DNA from: an uncultured Bacillota bacterium
Lineage (GTDB): Bacteria; Bacillota; Limnochordia; Limnochordales; ZCTH02-B6
NCBI GenBank assembly: GCA_937916565.1
Contig: CALFSR010000016.1
Span: 1 to 14,614 of the forward strand
Direction: 5' to 3'
DNA length: 14,614 bases
Shown one piece after another: positions 12,663-14,614 of this stretch. Every line of letters starts with the position of its first letter. The first letter of the stretch is position 1. The translations under genes were made by a program, and so were the position numbers. The notes beneath the pieces were generated by a model. It was not told the DNA's origin. It saw nothing but the letters and a program-made list of their open reading frames with translations, and made no database searches.

Positions 12663-13915
12663 GCATCGTCGTGCAAAAGTTTGGCGGCACCTCGGTGGTC
12701 ACCGCCGAACTGCGCCGCCAGGTCGTACAGCGCATCCTGGAGGCCAGGCAGGCCGGGAAGGCCGTGGTCGCCGTCGTCTCGGCCATGGGTCGGGCCGGTG
12801 ATCCGTACGCGACCGACACGCTCTTGCGGCTGCTGGACGACGGCACCGACGCCGAACCCCGGGACAGGGACCTGCTCCTGGCCTGCGGCGAGATCATCGC
12901 CTGCGTCGTCCTGGCCCATGCGCTAAAGGCGCATGGCTGCCCGGCCGTGCCCTTGACGGGCCGGGACGCGGGCATCATCACCGATGACAACTTCGGCAAT
13001 GCCCGCATCGTGCGGGTGGACGCCGAGCGGGTCCTGGGCCACCTGCGAGACGGCCGGGTAGCGGTGGTAGCCGGTTTCCAGGGCGTGACCGCCGACGGCC
13101 AGGTCACCACCTTGGGCCGGGGCGGCAGCGATACGACGGCCGCTGCCTTGGGGGCGGCTTTGCGGGCCGAAGCAGTGGAGATTTTCAAGGACGTGGAAGG
13201 CGTCTTCACGGCGGATCCGCGCCTTGTCCCGGACGCGGTCAAGCTCGAGCGGCTGAGCTATCGCGAGGTCGTGGAGATGGCGCATCTTGGGGCCAAGGTC
13301 GTTCACCCGCGGGCGGTTGAAATCGCGATGGAAGGGCGGGTTCCCTTGCGCATCCGCTCCACCGCGGGCGACGGGCCGGGGACGCTTGTCTGTGACGGAT
13401 TCGGGGAAGGACTTGGCCGGGGGGCGGATCGGATCGTCACGGGCATTGCCCACGTACCCGGCCGGGTACAGTTTCGCCTGGCCAACGGAGGGACGGCCGA
13501 CCATGACGAGACGGCCCGCCGGGTGTTCGTCCAGCTTGGATGGGCCGGCGTCAGCGTGGACATGATCTATGTTTCGCCGGAGGCCGTGGCGTTCATCGTG
13601 GACCGGGAGAGCCGCCGCCGGGCCGAGAACGTGCTGCGGGGCGCGGGCGTCCCCTTTTCGGTCACCGACGGACTGGCCAAGGTTTCGGTGGTGGGAGCCG
13701 GGATGCACGGTGTGCCGGGCGTCATGGCCCGTGTGATGAGGGCCATGCACCGCGCCCAGGCGGCGGTTCTCCAGACGACGGATTCCCACGCGAACATTTC
13801 ATGCCTGGTGCGGGAAACCGACGTTGAACGGGCGCTGCGGGCTTTGCACGACGAGTTCGGCCTGGGAACCCGCGCGGCTCACCGACAGGAGGCGAAGGTG
13901 CATGAAGCTGGGTAA
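12659..13915 (+). CDS. dapG: Aspartate kinase, DapG type
   Basis: The 418-residue enzyme phosphorylates L-aspartate, the first step towards diaminopimelate and dipicolinate. The kinase domain (1 to about 245) carries KFGGTSV (7-13), LTGRDAGIITDDNFGNARI (99-117), LGRGGSDTTAAALGAAL (152-168) and FKDVEGVFTADPRLV (176-190). Two ACT regulatory domains follow (about 262-335 and 340-405, KVSVVGAGMHGVPGVMARVM and ANISCLVRETD). The operon position between asd and dapA is that of B. subtilis DapG, the diaminopimelate-inhibited isozyme; inhibition by meso-diaminopimelate is inferred from this. GTG 12659 lies 7 bases after AGGGAGG (12645-12651). The last 14 bases overlap dapA. Confidence 0.94.
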   Translation: MSIVVQKFGGTSVVTAELRRQVVQRILEARQAGKAVVAVVSAMGRAGDPYATDTLLRLLDDGTDAEPRDRDLLLACGEIIACVVLAHALKAHGCPAVPLTGRDAGIITDDNFGNARIVRVDAERVLGHLRDGRVAVVAGFQGVTADGQVTTLGRGGSDTTAAALGAALRAEAVEIFKDVEGVFTADPRLVPDAVKLERLSYREVVEMAHLGAKVVHPRAVEIAMEGRVPLRIRSTAGDGPGTLVCDGFGEGLGRGADRIVTGIAHVPGRVQFRLANGGTADHDETARRVFVQLGWAGVSVDMIYVSPEAVAFIVDRESRRRAENVLRGAGVPFSVTDGLAKVSVVGAGMHGVPGVMARVMRAMHRAQAAVLQTTDSHANISCLVRETDVERALRALHDEFGLGTRAAHRQEAKVHEAG

Positions 13916-14614
13916 CGTTTTGACGGCCATGGTGACGCCGTTCAAGGTCGACGGGTCGCTGGACTTGGACCAGGCGGCCCGCTTGGCGGCGCATCTAGTG
14001 GATATCGGAAACGACGGCGTGGTGGTGGCTGGTACCACCGGCGAGTCGCCCACGTTGACGGATGAAGAGAAGCTCGACCTGTTCCGGGCGGTGGTCGACG
14101 CCATCGGTGGCCGCGCGACGGTGGTGGCCGGCACGGGCAGTTACAACACCGCGCACAGCGTTCACCTAACGAAAGAGGCGGAAAAGCTGGGCGTTGACGG
14201 CATCATGGCCGTGGTGCCCTACTACAACCGGCCGCCGCAGGAAGGCTTGTATCAGCACTTCCGGGCCATCGCCGAAAGCACAAGCCTGCCGGTGATGGTC
14301 TACAACGTCCCAAGCCGCACCAGCAGCAACTTGCTGCCGGAAACGCTGGCGCGGCTCGCGGAGATTCCGAACATTGTTGCCGTGAAAGAGGCCAGCGGCA
14401 GCATGGACCAGGTGTCGGAGATCCGGCGCCGCACGCCGGCGGAGTTCATGATCTACGCCGGCGACGATTCGTTGACGCTGCCTATCCTGGCCCTGGGCGG
14501 CACGGGCGTCGTCAGCGTCGCAGGGCACCTCGTCGGCCGGCGCATCCGCGCGATGATCGAGGCGTTCCAAAAAGGCGACGTCAAGACGGCGACGGCCATT
14601 CACCTGGAGCTCTT
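13902..14614 (+). CDS. dapA: 4-hydroxy-tetrahydrodipicolinate synthase, cut by the window end
   Basis: The first 237 codons of about 290 are present. DapA condenses pyruvate with aspartate semialdehyde. Active-site residues are visible: Thr45 and Thr46 in AGTTGESPTL (43-52), Tyr108 in VVPYYNRPPQEG (104-115), Tyr134 and Arg139 in VYNVPSRTSSN (133-143), and the Schiff-base Lys162 in VAVKEASGSM (159-168). GDDSLTLPILALGGTGVVSV lies towards the cut end. ATG 13902 overlaps dapG by 14 bases, with AGGAGG (13887-13892) inside dapG as SD. The product is used by DapB for lysine and by DpaA/DpaB for dipicolinate, both encoded upstream in the same block. Confidence 0.96.
   Translation, partial: MKLGNVLTAMVTPFKVDGSLDLDQAARLAAHLVDIGNDGVVVAGTTGESPTLTDEEKLDLFRAVVDAIGGRATVVAGTGSYNTAHSVHLTKEAEKLGVDGIMAVVPYYNRPPQEGLYQHFRAIAESTSLPVMVYNVPSRTSSNLLPETLARLAEIPNIVAVKEASGSMDQVSEIRRRTPAEFMIYAGDDSLTLPILALGGTGVVSVAGHLVGRRIRAMIEAFQKGDVKTATAIHLEL

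Overview
The window looks like the chromosome of a GC-rich (about two-thirds G+C by eye), endospore-forming member of the Firmicutes/Bacillota. The reasons are both subunits of dipicolinate synthase, a YlmC/YmxH sporulation protein, a YlxY-type deacetylase and the gene order mlpA ... ymxH-dpaA-dpaB-asd-dapG-dapA, which matches the Bacillus subtilis spoVF/dap region with extra genes inserted. Starts other than ATG are common (TTG at 919, 4222 and 8429; GTG at 215, 5994, 6486, 9881 and 12659). High-GC lineages of the Symbiobacterium, Thermaerobacter or Limnochordia type would fit; the sequence alone does not decide between them.

Layout. Bases 1-1830 carry a tight plus-strand envelope module: the end of a probable MctB/SteB-like membrane protein, a family 2 glycosyltransferase and an MraY/WecA-like membrane glycophosphotransferase. 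A YlxY-type polysaccharide deacetylase (1844-2788) follows and meets, tail to tail with a 52-bp overlap, a minus-strand SH3 plus GH18 spore-cortex-hydrolase-like protein (2737-4032). A clear sigma-A promoter at 4160-4188 then starts a plus-strand run: M16 peptidase (mlpA), dUTPase, CrcB, a large exported beta-rich protein of unknown function with its own promoter, YmxH, and a glycine-rich YflT-like stress protein.

From about 8940 to the end lies an almost complete aspartate-to-dipicolinate/diaminopimelate block: dapB, dpaA, dpaB, asd, dapG and dapA (cut by the window end). Aspartokinase (DapG), Asd and DapA make 4-hydroxy-tetrahydrodipicolinate. DapB sends it to lysine and cell wall, while DpaA/DpaB turns it into dipicolinate for the spore core. 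dapB has a vegetative-type promoter. dpaA has instead an AT-rich element matching the mother-cell sigma-K -10 consensus, so the two branches seem to be switched at the level of transcription.

The most unusual gene is 6486-7898. It encodes a signal-peptide-bearing protein made almost wholly of short amphipathic, aromatic-rich strands separated by Gly/Pro/Asp turns and ending in Phe, as outer-membrane beta-barrels do. Its promoter carries an 18-bp palindrome against the -35 box and a 10-bp direct repeat. No rRNA, tRNA, CRISPR array, insertion sequence or phage gene was seen, and no stretch over 300 bases lacks a gene.
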